Positions 48,281-59,634 are shown, counted from the first letter of the stretch. The stretch is 64,000 nucleotides of DNA from Dipteris shenzhenensis (GCA_047967505.1 CM106539.1), one strand, 5' to 3'. The notes: generated by a model from the sequence alone, not told the origin. Made by a program: numbers and translations.

Positions 48281-48553
48281 GTAAGTTTTCATTTCTGTCA
48301 AATCCTGAAGGAATTTCACCGTCACGTAGAAGGGAAAGTGTTTGGCACGTTGCTAGGACCTCAGAAAGCCCAAAACCCACCACGACACAAAATTGGGCAT
48401 TTGGGACTTGCATGTTGCCAGGACCTCAGAATGCCCAATTTTGTGCCATGGCAGGTTTTGGGCTTTCTGAGGTCCTGGCAATGTGCCGAACACTTTTCCC
48501 TTCTGCATGACGGTGAAATTCCTTCAGAGATTTGACAGAAATGAACTTTCGAG
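48281..48553. mobile_element. Foldback element, arms of about 115 bp
   Basis: The left arm from about 48288 ('catttctgtcaaatcc') pairs with the right arm ending about 48543 ('gatttgacagaaatg'). Pairing continues through 'gaaggaatttcaccgtca', 'aggacctcagaaagcccaaa' and 'acaaaattgggca', with roughly 90% identity. The loop is about 35 bp (about 48405-48436). The right arm ends exactly where readable copia reverse transcriptase begins, so this foldback interrupts or replaces the 5' part of that element. Confidence 0.9.
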
Positions 48554-49440
48554 GCATTGAGGTGATTAGATCACCAAGTGGGATACAGCTCTTGCAGAGG
48601 CAGTATGGACTGGACATGCTATCCAAATATGGGATGACAGGCTGTAAGCCTATTTCAGTTCCTTTGGAGTAGAATGTGAAGCTGAGCACAGATGCAGGTG
48701 AGCTTCTGGAAGACCCTACTATGTACAGACGCATAGTAAGAAGTTTGATTTACATGACTATTACCAGGCCAGATTTGAGCTATGCTATTGGGTTGGTAAG
48801 TCAGTTTATGCAGGCTCCAAGGAAACCGCATTTGGATGCGGCTAGACGCATACTCAGGTATGTGAAGTCCACATTGCAGTATGGACTATTTTATGAGGCT
48901 GGGGTTCAGATACAGTTGCATGGATACACTGATGCTGATTGGGCTGGTAGTATTTCTGATAGACGATCTACCAGTGGATATGTGTTCTCTTTTGGGAGTG
49001 CTACAGTCACTTGGAGTAGCAAGAAACAGCCTACAGTTGCCTTGTCGAGCACAGAGGCTGAGTACAGGGGTGCAACAATGGCTGCATGTGAGGTAGCTTG
49101 GTTGCATAAGCTACTCTATGATATGCATCAGTCTACAGATGGGCCAGTTGTCATTTATTGTGACAACATGAGCAGTATACACTTGGCAAAGAACCCAGTC
49201 TTTCATGCTAGAACAAAGCACATTGAGGTGCATTATCACTATGTGCGGGAGAAGGTTTTACTAGGTCTTATTGATCTAGTTTATGTCAGCACAGAGGATC
49301 AGGTAGCTGATGTATTCACGAAGGCATTGGGCACAGAGAAGCTGCGCAAGTTCAGAGACCTGCTTGGTGTGCAGGAATTGGGATTGAGCTTGAGGGGGAG
49401 TGTTGAGATATTGAGCTCCACTCGCGATATGCCAGGGTGA
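48541..49440 (+). pseudogene. Ty1/copia reverse transcriptase C-terminus and RNase H
   Basis: The frame starts mid-domain at FRGIEVIRSPSGIQLLQRQY, equivalent to the LGIEV block of copia reverse transcriptase, then PISVPLE and a TAG stop (48670-48672). An open 254-codon frame from 48676 follows. It has YRRIVRSLIYMTITRPDLSY, then RNase H motifs GYTDADWAGS, SSKKQPTVALSSTEAEY, VIYCDNMSS and VADVFTKALG. Copia RNase H removes the RNA strand during reverse transcription. Only one stop is seen in 300 codons, so this copy is fairly young. Gag, protease, integrase and most of reverse transcriptase are missing upstream, where the foldback element sits. Confidence 0.93.
49389..49400 (+). other. Polypurine tract of the copia element
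   Basis: TTGAGGGGGAG directly precedes TGTTGAGATATTGAG, the normal layout of a copia 3' LTR start. Confidence 0.75.
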
Positions 49441-49752
49441 CCGTTGTGTATTTATGTCACCGACTTGTTAGCTACAGATGCGGTTGGTACACCGCCCACG
49501 AATAATAGCTGGATGACAACTATCCTTATCTACACTAGTTCGTGGCTCAGTTAGTATGCCACCTTAGTTAGTTGAGTTTGGTTTGAGACCCACATATAGG
49601 TTTCTTCTATTTTCTTTGTACTTGAGTTCTTTTGGCTTTCATAACTAAGAAGAGGAAAACTGTTTTCAGCCTCCACCTTTGTGTTATTCCCCCATTGTGT
49701 ATGTGAGAAAGCTGCAAGTGAGACTCCTTCCCTCTCTCCCACTATCTTCACA
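49401..49752 (+). mobile_element. 3' LTR of the copia element
   Basis: Begins TGTTGAGATATTG after the polypurine tract and probably ends ...CTTCACA at 49752, just before gypsy protease coding sequence. About 350 bp is normal for copia LTRs. The right end is inferred from the reappearance of gypsy coding sequence, since no second LTR is present to compare. Confidence 0.65.
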
Positions 49753-50021
49753 ATGTTGATGGCGGTGCATAGATAAGTGTCATGACTTAGGCATGTATGG
49801 AGAGGTTGGGGTTAAAATTGAATGCACATTTAGATTTTAGGCTCCACCGATTGGCAAACCATGCGAAGGTGAAGTGTCTAGGTATATGCACGGGAGTAGT
49901 AGTGGATGCTTTTGGAGTATCCTGTTGCATTAATTGCCACATTATGCTTGCTGGTTTGGGAGCATACCCATTGATTTTGGGTAGACCTTGGCTCAGACAG
50001 GTAGGAGCAATACAAAACTAG
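49752..50021 (+). pseudogene. Ty3/gypsy aspartic protease, with stops
   Basis: Retroviral-type aspartic protease that cuts the element polyprotein. The active-site word NVDGGA is at 49752-49769, then TAG (49770-49772), ISVMT, a second TAG (49785-49787) and an open frame from 49797. The flap/hydrophobic end reads YPLILGRPWLRQVGA, where ILGRPWL is the typical protease C-terminal motif. Both stops sit where related elements have Glu (GAG to TAG). Gag and the protease N-terminus are absent because the copia LTR ends here. Confidence 0.8.
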
Positions 50022-50024
50022 AAG

Positions 50025-51720
50025 ATGGGTACAATTACACTACATAATAAGAAGGGAAAGGCCAAGAAATTTGATATGAGTAGCAGATGGGAAATAGAAG
50101 AAGAACCAGAAGAAACAAGCATGGAGGAGGAGTCAGACAGTGAGACTGAAGAAGAAAGTATTACATCTGAGGAGGAGGGGCAAGTATCATTTCTGTTGAA
50201 GGAGTCTGATGCATATGAGTTACAGGCAGCAGAGGTACAAGAAGCTAAGGAGGAGAGTAAGCTTGAAGATATGGATAATTTGATGCAACCCCCACCTTCC
50301 CAAATGGAAAGAGAAGAGATATTGCTATCCATGCTGAATTTCAGTCTAGAAGAGGTGGAAAAGGAGGAGTATATGAGAGTCATTCATCAGTATCCAAAGC
50401 TCTTTATAACCTCACATGAAGAGATCGGGGGTTTCAGATGTGAGCCAATGCACATTGACTTAAAAGAAGGCAACAGACCTATTTTTCAGAAGTTGAGGAG
50501 GACACACAGAGAGCTTTTGCCCGTGCTGAGAGAGGAGTTGAATAAGTTGCTCAAGGCTGGGCTGATATATCCAGTGGAGCATTCAGATTGGGGTAGTCTA
50601 GTGGTAATCATTCCTAAGCACATAGGAGGATGGAGAGTATGTATTGACTACAAGCCTCTCAATGCGGTAACTAAAAGCAATCATTATCCTCTTCCTTTTA
50701 TTGATGATATATTGGATAGAGTGGCAGGGTATGAGAAATACAGTGTGTGTGATGGATACTTTGGATACTTCCAGATTTCAATTGCCGAAGAGGATCAAAT
50801 CAAAACTACATTCATCACACCCTAGGGTTGCTTTTGTCATAGAGTAGTGCCATTTGGATTGAAGAATGCATCGGCATGGTATCAAGAGAATACTGATGAA
50901 GTGTTAGCTCCTTTCATTGATAAATTTGTGAGAGCATTTCTGGATGATATATGTGTGTACAAATCCAAGAGAGAGCATGCATGGAGGCTGGATCAAGTAT
51001 TCCACAGAATGGATGAAGCAGGAGGACAATTCAACCCACGAAAATGTCATTTGGGATGCTCCAAAGTGAAATTATTGGGACATATAGTATCCCAAAATGG
51101 CATTGAACCTGATCTAGAGAAGGTGAAAGCCCTTATCTTACTTCCAGCTTCCTCTACATCAAAACAGTTGCAGACTTTTGTGCAGAAAGTGAAATATATG
51201 ACAAGATTCATACATTTAGTCTCTCAACTGTTGTATCCTTTGCAATAAGCTATGAAAGAAGAACCTCTGCAATGGAGTGAGGATTGTGAAGCAGTGTTCA
51301 ATAGAGTGAAGGAAGTGTTGGGAGAGATTGCTTGTGTGAAAGCTCCAGATTTCTCTCAGATCTTTTATGTGAACCCTTCATTTGGACCTGATGCTGTGGG
51401 AGCCATTTTATTACAGAAAGGGGAGGAGTCCTATTATATGAGGCCTATGTATTATGCAAGCAGAGTCAAAATAGAAGCAGAGAGGAGATATACGGAGGCA
51501 GAGCTAATTCTGTTGAGCTTGGTGTATGCTTGCAAGAAGTTCAGGGCATATCTGATCTCAAAGCCATTTGTGATTTTGACTTGCTACCCTTTATTGCCTC
51601 AGCTTGTTAATAATTCAACACTTTCTCGAAGCATGATGAAATGGTTAGTTGAGCTACAAGAATATACTTTCTCATTTTTGGTGGAGAGCACTTCCAGAGC
51701 CACACTGGCAGATCTGTTAA
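50025..51720 (+). pseudogene. Ty3/gypsy reverse transcriptase and first RNase H, two stops
   Basis: After an acidic linker (about 100 residues, Glu/Ser rich) the reverse transcriptase runs through WGSLVVIIPK, WRVCIDYKPLNAVT and YPLPFIDDILDRVAG. TAG at 50823-50825 falls at the Trp of the TPWG block. It continues with VPFGLKNASAWYQ and the catalytic FLDDICVYKS, LLGHIVSQNGIEPD and a TAA at 51246-51248. The gypsy RNase H follows (QWSEDCEAVF, then YYASRVKIEAERRYTEAEL, then FRAYLISKPF). Motif order is standard Ty3/gypsy. Two point stops only, so the copy decayed recently. Confidence 0.92.
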
Positions 51721-52178
51721 CATACAAAGAGGGTCCCATTTTGGTAAACAAAGTAGAGAAGAAGATAGATAAAGAGGAGCATGCTATCATTCCAGGAGCA
51801 TCTATCTTGCATTTTGATGGCTCATACAGGAAGAGTCTACATCAAGCTAATGGAGGATATGTGATTACTGATTCAGAGAGCAAGCTGATTCAGAAGGAGG
51901 GAGTCCATCTGGAAGCCGAAAGTAATAATGAGGTAGAGTATGCAGCATTATATGAGGGGTTGCTGGCTGCACTTAAGCTGAAGATTCAGAAGATAATGAT
52001 CAAGGGAGATCCTCTACTTGTTGTAAAGCAGGTTCTAGGAAGTTGGCAAGCAAGAAACCCGAGGTTGAGAGGGTATCTAGCCAAAGTAAAAAGCTGCTTC
52101 AACAATTTACACCATGGAATATCCAGCATGTGCAAAGGGAGGATAATCAAATGGCACATGAATTGGCTCAGGAGATGA
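51720..52178 (+). pseudogene. Second (archaeal-type) RNase H of the gypsy element
   Basis: After the first RNase H and a short linker a separate RNase H fold begins: ILHFDGSYRKSLHQANGGYV (Asp of FDGS), EAESNNEVEYAALYEGLLAAL (Glu of N-E-V-E-Y-A-A) and IKGDPLLVVKQVLG (Asp of GDS/GDP). After a one-base frame change near 52105 the last Asp follows in HVQREDNQMAHELA. A second, aRNH-type domain between RNase H and integrase is the hallmark of the Tat lineage of plant Ty3/gypsy elements. The frame change makes this copy non-functional. Confidence 0.85.
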
Positions 52179-53522
52179 GTGACCAAGATCCAGTGATAGC
52201 AAAGATTGAAGATCCAATGTACAGAGAAAGAGAATTCCTAGCTCAAATAGTGGATTTCTTACTTACTGGACATCTACCTCAGGAGCTTAAGAAGAATCAG
52301 AAATATCACTTCATACGGAAGAGCATACAGTATATGATGATTGATGATGAGCTTTACATGAGAGGAGCTGATCAAATCTTGAGAAGAGTGCCTTGGAGAG
52401 AAGAAATATATTATATACCGTCATCCAGTCATGAAGGAGCTTGTGGAGGACACTATGCTTTTAAGATTACACTGCAGAAAATGTGTGGCCTTCAATACAC
52501 AAGGATGTGCAGCATTGGTGCAGATCCTGCCATGAATGTCAGAGGATGGGAAAAAGAATTCTTAAAATGGAGCCGAGAAATATTATGCTGGATTATGATA
52601 TCTTTGAAAGATGGGGGATAGATGTAGTTGGTCCTCTACCCAGAACTGCCAGAGGGAAATGTTATATGTTGACTGTAGTGGAGTATTTATCAAAATGGGC
52701 AGAGGTGAAGGCAGTGAAGAGAGTGGATAGCAAAGGGGTTGCTGATTTTATATATGAACACATATGCTATAGATTTGGGATTCCCTTGGATTTACTTTCA
52801 GATAATGGTCCTGGATTCAGAGGAGAAGTGACAAATTACTTATGTAGCAAGCTGAATATAAATCATAAGTACATCACCCCATACTACCCTCAGTGCAATG
52901 GGTTGAATGAGAATTTTAATGGATATTTCAAATTGATGATGACTAAGATGACTGGGAGCCACACCAAAAACTGGGATTTGGAGATGAATAGAGTTTTGTG
53001 GGCATACAGGGTAGCAGTGAAGCATAGCACTCAATTGTCTCCATTTCATTTAGTATATATGGGAAAGAAGCAATTTTGCCATTGGATGTAGAGATACCAG
53101 CTTTGAAGATTTTAGTTGAAGAAGGATATGAGCCTGTAGACAGCTACAGGGAGAGATTACTAGCACTGCAGGTAATGTAGTTAGACAGGGATTTGGCTTT
53201 TGAGCACTATGCCAGAGTGCAAATGCGGAGGCAAGAATTGGAAAATGTAAAAATCAAGAAAAAAGAAATTGAAGATGGAGACTTGGTTCTCAGATACAAT
53301 AGCAAACTTAATAGTACATTTCATACTGCATTTCAAACCAAGTGGGAAGGTGCATACAGAGTGGAGAAGAAATTACAAAATGGAACTTATCAATTGACTG
53401 ATTTAGATGGTAAAAAACATAAGAAGAGAGTCAATCGTGTCCGGTTGAAGAGATACTTTGCACGGTTGATGGTAGCATTGAAAGAAGAAGATCATGAAGA
53501 TAATGAGCAGTGGCAGAATTAA
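52120..53522 (+). pseudogene. Ty3/gypsy integrase, three breaks
   Basis: Integrase inserts element DNA into the genome. The zinc-binding HHCC domain reads HEGACGGHYA, then, after a frame change near 52485, IHKDVQHWCRSCHECQRMGK. The catalytic core is intact: Asp in WGIDVVGPLP, Asp in LLSDNGPGF, Glu in GLNENFNGYFK, with ITPYYPQ before the Glu. The frame is lost again near 53075, and a TAG lies at 53178-53180. The C-terminal segment (53193-53522) reads DLVLRYNSKLN, KWEGAYRVEKKLQNGTYQL and RVNRVRLKRYF. No chromodomain follows, as expected for Tat elements. Confidence 0.9.
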
Positions 53523-53605
53523 TGGAAGTCAGTGCAAAGCAAAGAAGAAGAAAATTTGGATCTGTCATCTCTTTTTGGCTCACTGTTGGACATGAATGTC
53601 ACAGC

Positions 53606-53617
53606 AGAAGAAAGGGG
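53606..53617 (+). other. Polypurine tract of the gypsy element
   Basis: AGAAGAAAGGGG is followed by TTGCTAGCG. It lies 85 bp after the integrase stop, which is a normal position for the plus-strand primer. Confidence 0.5.
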
Positions 53618-53618
53618 T

Positions 53619-55570
53619 TGCTAGCGATGTGTGGACAAAAATGTAAATATGTTTTTTACCTGTTGCATGTTGATGGGTAGGTGCATAGCTATGTATATAG
53701 CTAGTTGGTGGTGGCATTGAGTTCTGGACACTCCCAAAAGGACTCTACACTGATGTACAGATGGTAGAAACTTCTACAGGGATTTCTAGGAAATGATGAA
53801 ATGCAATGTGGTTGTACCATACTTCCAGAGCAAGGGTGTCCAGTGTGTGGTCAAGTGAAATGTTTTTGGGGTTATGTAAGTCAAGTCATGAAGGGTTTTT
53901 TTTAAATATTTTCCTAAGTCAATGTGTACTTGGATGTTACCATGTCAAGGGGCTTTTTATTTACAGGGGCACATGCAAGTTTTAATGTGCATGCTAATGT
54001 GTGTGGAATTGTGTGACTAAAGGTCCAAAATGTGCATTTAATGTGATTTGGGGGAAATGTCTTGAGAGTGGTAAAATGTCACTGATGAGGTGGCAAATTA
54101 GGCTGAGGTGGCTGGACTGATTGGGAAGGCATCGTGCTCATGCATGTGGCTACGTGATAGAAGAGGTAAGCTTCTAGTTGATGAGTAAGCATGGTACGTG
54201 GAGCTTGGGCTTGCAGATCAGGGAGAAGTGGCAGGAGAGAATGAGGGAGAAGGGGCTGTGAAGAGCTTGTGGGCTGGTTGGAGGCCATTGCGATGGTGGG
54301 AGGCTCATAGGGTGAAGAGGAGAGAGCAACTAAAGGAGCGCAACTGTTAGTTGGTTGAAGGGCTACACTATAGGAGGGGGTTTCCATAGATGAAAGAGGG
54401 TGTGTGTGTGCATAAGCGAAGGGCTGAGCACCTACGAAGAAAAAGGCCTACGTACGTGATGAGATGGGTGTAAGTTTCCGACTGCAGGAACTTTGAGTAT
54501 ATGAGCTCTGAGAACAAGCGTAACCTTGCATTGGATGGCGTGCATTGATTGAAGGTTAGAAAGAACCATACGGGCTGGTATGGAATCTGAAGCATGGGCT
54601 TTGTACGGGGGCTATAGTACGAGGTTGTACGGGGTGTAATTGCTGATTGGTACGGGCTAGTAGTACAGTGCCTTGATTGTAGGCTGTACTTACATGTAGG
54701 GTCATTAAATATGTCTTCTACGAGCTGTACGAAGGATGGTCATCGATAAATGCAGGCTATACGGACTACTGTGCATGGTTGTATGGGGTGTAAGTACCTG
54801 TTGTTGTACATATGATTGTACGACTGCTTGTACAGTGAACATACCTACAAGTTTATAGATGATTATACCCGCTAGTTCTTCATTTGGATAGTTTGTGGGC
54901 ATGAGGGGCATAGGCTGGCCGTTGCCTCAAGTTGTGTACTCATGGTTGGGTAGTGTTAAATGCTAATTACCTAAGAGTGAGCAAAGCAATGATTATAGAA
55001 GAATGCACATAGAGGTTATACTTGGGGGTCTTGCTGGCCATTGAACAGTGGACTATGGTTTCATAGTATTCTAAGGCTGACTGTTTTCTGAGTTCTTTTG
55101 GGGAAGTTCAGTTCTGAGTTTAGTCCGTTTCAGGCTGTATAGTCTTTCCCCTCTTTCAAAGAGTCTGTGTGTTGTGTTAGTCAGATTGTGTAGGAGATAG
55201 ACTTGTTATTTGTGTGCTCTGGATGTCTGCTCTAGAACTTGGTCCATCTATTAGAAGGCTAGAATTTGGAGCAAATCTTCATGTTGAAATCTTGTATTTA
55301 GAAGTGCATAAGCATATCTGGTCTGTGTTGGCTTATATGAGAGAGGAAGAGCAGAAGGATTTGCTATCACGGCCAACAAGATTAGAGTGAGATGATGAAT
55401 TTTGTTTTGAACTAGTAAGAGATAGTGACTTCCAGGGTCTATAGGAAGTCTGGTGCCTCTGTTTGGTGCTTTGGGTGAGCAGAAAGAAGATTTTATAGGG
55501 AGTACAAAGGCATAGTTTAGCTCTACCATTTTTTTGCAATCAGCGTCTCTCCAAGCTGTATATTTTTTGA
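53619..55570 (+). mobile_element. Probable 3' LTR of the gypsy element (end uncertain)
   Basis: Long non-coding stretch after the polypurine tract, beginning TGCTAGCG. It contains many GTACG/GTACGGG words at 54430-54850. A CT-rich, R/U5-like segment is at 55090-55330. Large LTRs (1-2 kb) are usual for Tat elements. No 5' LTR is available for comparison, so the right end is set only by the start of unrelated LINE sequence at about 55.6 kb. Confidence 0.45.
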
Positions 55571-55599
55571 GGGCATCGATAATGAAGAACGAGTGTCTC

Positions 55600-56460
55600 C
55601 TAGGCCACCTTGGCTACAACATCTGAGGTGCCATCTAAACCGCTCCATAGGAAGTTCTTGATAGGTCTCATGAGCTGAGCGGTACAACATCTACACTTGC
55701 ACCAACAAGAGTAAACAAACCAAGAAGTGGCCAATATTACTCGGTTCACAACCACAACTCTAGATGCAAGGTCAAGTCTGGCAGATTTTCGGCAGATTTT
55801 CAAAAGATGAGTTTCCTCCTGATACTCTCCAACATGAGAGCAAACTGCTGTGCTGGAGAGATGCCCACCCCAACGTGGCATCCCAGATATCTGACAAAAA
55901 CACCCCTCTGAATCCAAGTGAACCGTATGTCATTGTCCTAGTCTGGAGTGTCCTCATCATTGATCCAAAAGCCATTGGATTTGTTCCAATTAATGTGTGC
56001 ACCTATTGCAATGCAAAAAATCCAATGCTATCCTAAATGAGGTTAGTGTCTGTGGAGTGGCATCCAAAAAAACAATCGTATCATCTACCAACTCACTGTC
56101 TAAGAGCTCATCCTCCTACCTCAATGGAAGTTTGAGCCCTACAATATTAGCTTGAGCTCTAATGTAATAGCTTATAGTTTCAACCCAAATAAGAACATAA
56201 AGGGGGCTAGAGGGCATTGCTGGCAGACTGATATCTGGTAATATCAAACCTGTCCCCCTTGACTCCACCAATAAGAACCTGACTGTGGGTTGATTTGAAG
56301 GTCCCCAAGGCCCTGAACGTTCCAACTGACAATCCTCATCTACGAGAGGAAGAGGTTGGATGAAGGATCCTACCCAAGCTAGTAGTGAAGAAAGCCCTCT
56401 CTTGAGAAAAGTTCCTCCTATGAAGAGGAGGGAAGTCAATTGGGGATAGCACACCCACAG
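55600..56460 (-). pseudogene. L1-like LINE reverse transcriptase fragment
   Basis: Read on the minus strand: SPLYVLIWVETISYYIRAQA (56240-56150, like the SPLLF..AE.LS block), then ELVDDTIVFLDATPQTLTS (about 56095-56040). The latter corresponds to the catalytic YADD with Tyr-Ala read as Leu-Val. After a frame change come YLGCHVGVGIS, FWKSA-like sequence and ASRVVVVNRVILATSWF, and finally RPIKNFLWSG (about 55660-55630). This order is standard for plant L1-like ORF2. It is a different LINE family from that at 29-31.9 kb, judging by the words after the catalytic site. Endonuclease and 3' tail are absent. Confidence 0.75.
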
Positions 56461-57420
56461 CTACTAAGGGGGAAACTCTATCCACGGATGTCTGAAAAAT
56501 GTGCTCCCTGAGTGTAGAAGGTACAAAATCCTCCTCTACCTCAAACTAAGCCAAATTTGTGAGAATTGAAAATGCATTCCTACAAGGCACTCTACCGCAA
56601 GAGTGCGAAGGAGCCCTGCAGGGCAAAGATTTGTGCCTTGGAGTTATGAATGGATGATGTCCTCAGCTCATCTTTGTCAAGTTGCATGGGTTGGGGCACC
56701 AACATCTATCAGAATAATTATGGCTTGAAGGTACTAATAAACTTGATGTAGTGCTTGGGATTCCATGGAACTTGTGAAATGTTTATGCTTGTGGGTACCT
56801 CCCCTATAAGGGCAATGGTAGGTAGAATCACAAGAACCTAGGAGCAGGTTGTTGTGTATCCACTGTGACAATCATCGATATAGGAGTAGAAGCAGAGTCC
56901 ATACCTAGTGACTTTCCCTTAGGTACCCATCATTGGGGGCTTGGAAATTTAGCTCCCTTCACTGTGATAGTAGGTTCTTGTGTTGCTACTGCAGTTGTGG
57001 GTGGTGGCCTTGATTGCAACATAAGAACTCATGGGTAGAGTGGAGTCGCTTGTGGTCTTTCCTTGGTATGAGTCTTCCTAGATGGGCTAGCAGTAGGTTC
57101 TTATGATTCTACCCCCATGTTAGGGGCAGGTTCTTGCAGTACTATGACTACTGGTGAGTGGAGCAGTGAGGTTGCAGGTCTTAGGCACCTAGATATACTC
57201 ATTCCACTCATAGTAATCTGGATCTTGGAGTAGCCCCTTAGGAATCCATCTGGGCTAGTTTCTTTATCTTTTGGCTTTTTATGCGTGTCTTCTTGCTTGA
57301 TATTTCCTTGGACTTGCAGCTTGCAGTCGAATCAGTGTGGAGAGTAAGGGTGGAATTGAAGCCACATGTTGGGATTGATTTTCTAAAGAGGTACTCCTTT
57401 TGGAATCCAGTGGCATTCTT
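56460..57420. other. No gene; inverted copies of the 25.6-26.8 kb motif
   Basis: Between about 56830 and 57150 the motif AGGTTCTTGTGTTGCTAC and variants occur about six times, mostly in reverse orientation to the array at 25.6-26.8 kb. No protein is recognised. Confidence 0.6.
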
Positions 57421-57446
57421 TTCCCTTAGAGGAAGGGGAAATTAAT

Positions 57447-57722
57447 GTGGAAGTTACAGCTATGGGTGGCCCCTTCACTTGTCCTCTCAATGGTGTGATG
57501 GTATTTATACATGAAAGTTACAACCACCACCTGATATCAATAGAGGAGAACGAGGAAGCTTTGGTTGTATTTTGTGGAGTAGCAACCTTATTGACTAGGA
57601 CCGGCATAGTGTTGGACTTACAAGTTGTTGATGGGCCTGAGATCCCAAAGCTGATTGAGATGATTGAGGTGCATCCATCATTAATCAATGTTGTTGTGCA
57701 TGCCAGTCAATTTGGATATTGA
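57447..57722 (+). CDS. Unrecognised 91-codon open frame
   Basis: An open frame of normal amino-acid composition (hydrophobic strand-like blocks ALVVFCGVATLL and SLINVVVHASQF) starting MEVTAMGGPFTCPLNG. No motif, signal peptide or family is recognised, and there is no splice or promoter support. It could equally be a piece of an old element. Confidence 0.2.
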   Translation: MEVTAMGGPFTCPLNGVMVFIHESYNHHLISIEENEEALVVFCGVATLLTRTGIVLDLQVVDGPEIPKLIEMIEVHPSLINVVVHASQFGY

Positions 57723-57729
57723 CCGCCCA

Positions 57730-58300
57730 GCACCAAGTTCTGCTGAGAATGACATGTTCATCCATGGCACCTATAGGCATAACATGTAACATTTGCTAGT
57801 CGTGCTATGGTTATTTACTAATATGGGCAATTCCACACAACCTATTATGGGTGACATATAAATCCATTCAGTACGTGTACCATGACTAAAGTGGGTTTTA
57901 GGGTTACCTTAGATGTTAGGTGTTGGGTGCACATCTCATAGGATATGAGATTATGGCTTGGGATGAAGGCTTACGTGGAGCAAATAGTTTCTTTGCACAA
58001 TTGCAAGTTCACTTGTACCCTAGCCAACGCAATGGTGAGATCATCCATGGGGTTAAAACCCTTCCATGGATGATTGCAAATTATTATTAGCCCTAAGTTT
58101 TTCGCCTTTGCTTGCCAAAGCCCTAGCTTCCTCTATTGTTTTTCCTTCTATAGTTCCTTTTCCCATGGATATCCTTTAGCTATTGGAGTTTTAGGGGACC
58201 ATAATAGTGTTTGAGTTTGCTACCATTGATGTAACCATCCATTTTAATGCCATCAAGGGTCACGATTATGCATGATCCTTGTGGTGTGATTTTCACAACC
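57730..58300. other. No gene assigned
   Basis: AT-rich sequence between the frame at 57.4-57.7 kb and the minus-strand gypsy fragment. It may be the downstream, non-coding side of that element. Confidence 0.4.
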
Positions 58301-58309
58301 CGGTATGAA

Positions 58310-59340
58310 CCCATACCATGATATTTCAATTTATGTTTCATGTTCCTTACACTATAAAAGATGCAAGGTCTCCTTCCTTTAGGTCCTTGTTCTGAAGGTT
58401 ACAATCAAACCACTTTTTACGGCATAGTTTCTTGACCTTAATGCAAGATGCCACTCTCAATCTTATCCCATAGAGCTTTTCAAGCTCAACTATTTTGATA
58501 ATCTATCTCTAATTGCAACTTTGAGGATTGGGACTATGAATTCCATAGGCATGACTGCTTCAACCCCAAATGCTAGGCTAAAGGGAGTGCAGTTGGTGGC
58601 GACCTTATATGTCATTTGGTATGCCAAAAATGTCACAGTGATTTTATCTTCCTAGTCAATACTACTGACCTCTATGGTGCAGGTCAGTTGCATAAGGTCT
58701 TATTTGAGCTCTCAGATTCGTTGTTTGCTCTTGGGTAATAGCGTGTGGACTTCCTATGGATGTTGACGAACTCGCTCATTAGAAAGCGAATTGTATCATT
58801 AATAAAATGGGTTACACTGTCACTCACAATTTCTAGTGGAAGGCTGAAGCATGGTATTATGTTCTCTCTAGTGGAAGGCTGAAGCATGGTATTTCTAGCG
58901 ATCGTCGTCACAACCACCTTCTTGTTAGCCTTGTCTTTGGCACTTTGTAAAATAATTTGTGGCCACGATAATATATTGAGCCTGAGTCCCTTTAGCAACT
59001 AGAATGATTGATCCTACAACATTGATACCCCGCTTTTCAAAGGGATGATCTGTAAGGACTCTTGTTAGGGTCATATAATTGTGATTGTGGGATATGGAGG
59101 CTCGTTGGTAGGGGTCACAACTTTAACAAATTCAGTTGCATCCACAAAGAGAGTTGCCCACCATCCTGCTTGCAATACTAGGGTAATACCTTACAGGCTA
59201 TAAGCTCCATAGATGATGCCCGAATGGGCTTCTTCCAAGAGCTCCACAAATTCATCCTCATGGATATAGAGATGCATTATACCATCCTTGTCGATAATAA
59301 TGTTTTTGATTCTAGATGAGCTAGGATGTACCCACTAAAA
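58310..59340 (-). pseudogene. Ty3/gypsy integrase remnant, minus strand
   Basis: Read from 59340 downwards: a zinc-domain remnant (EDEFVELLEEAHSG, AGWWATLFVDATEFVK), then HPFEKRGINVVGSI at about 59040-59000, where the first catalytic Asp of G-I/M-D is Asn. Next are QYIIVATNYFTK, IVSDSVTHFINDTI (second Asp kept) and YYPRANNESESSNKTLCN (Glu kept). Then come TPFSLAFGVEAVMP and a C-terminal segment with KEGDLASFIV. A 36-bp tandem duplication at 58832-58894 breaks the core. It is more decayed than the 50-53 kb element and its wording (YYPRANN.SE) suggests another Ty3/gypsy family. Confidence 0.75.
58832..58894. repeat. 36-bp tandem duplication
   Basis: 'tctagtggaaggctgaagca' followed by 'tggtatt' occurs twice in a row, with 'atgttctc' between. 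Confidence 0.85.
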
Positions 59341-59344
59341 AGAC

Positions 59345-59599
59345 TATTGCTTTTTTTGTGATTGGTGATTTAAACCGATTGATACATGAGAAGACTATTT
59401 AGCTATAAAGGAATATTCATGAAAATGTTTAGGCTATGGATTACTTACAATAACAACTTAATGATTTGATAAAAATATGCCTTATGAGAGTATGTCTTAA
59501 TCCATTGCAAGTCACATAGTGATTTACAAAAAAGTCATTTTGGCTCCATCGTTGGTAAATTTCTTGCTTAATTTCATGATAATTTTTCCATGAAAGATG

Positions 59600-59634
<35 letters not shown>

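Noticed and set aside
55251-55539. Antisense frames of 68-92 codons in the presumed gypsy LTR
   Set aside because: Overlapping frames in LTR-like DNA with no recognisable family.
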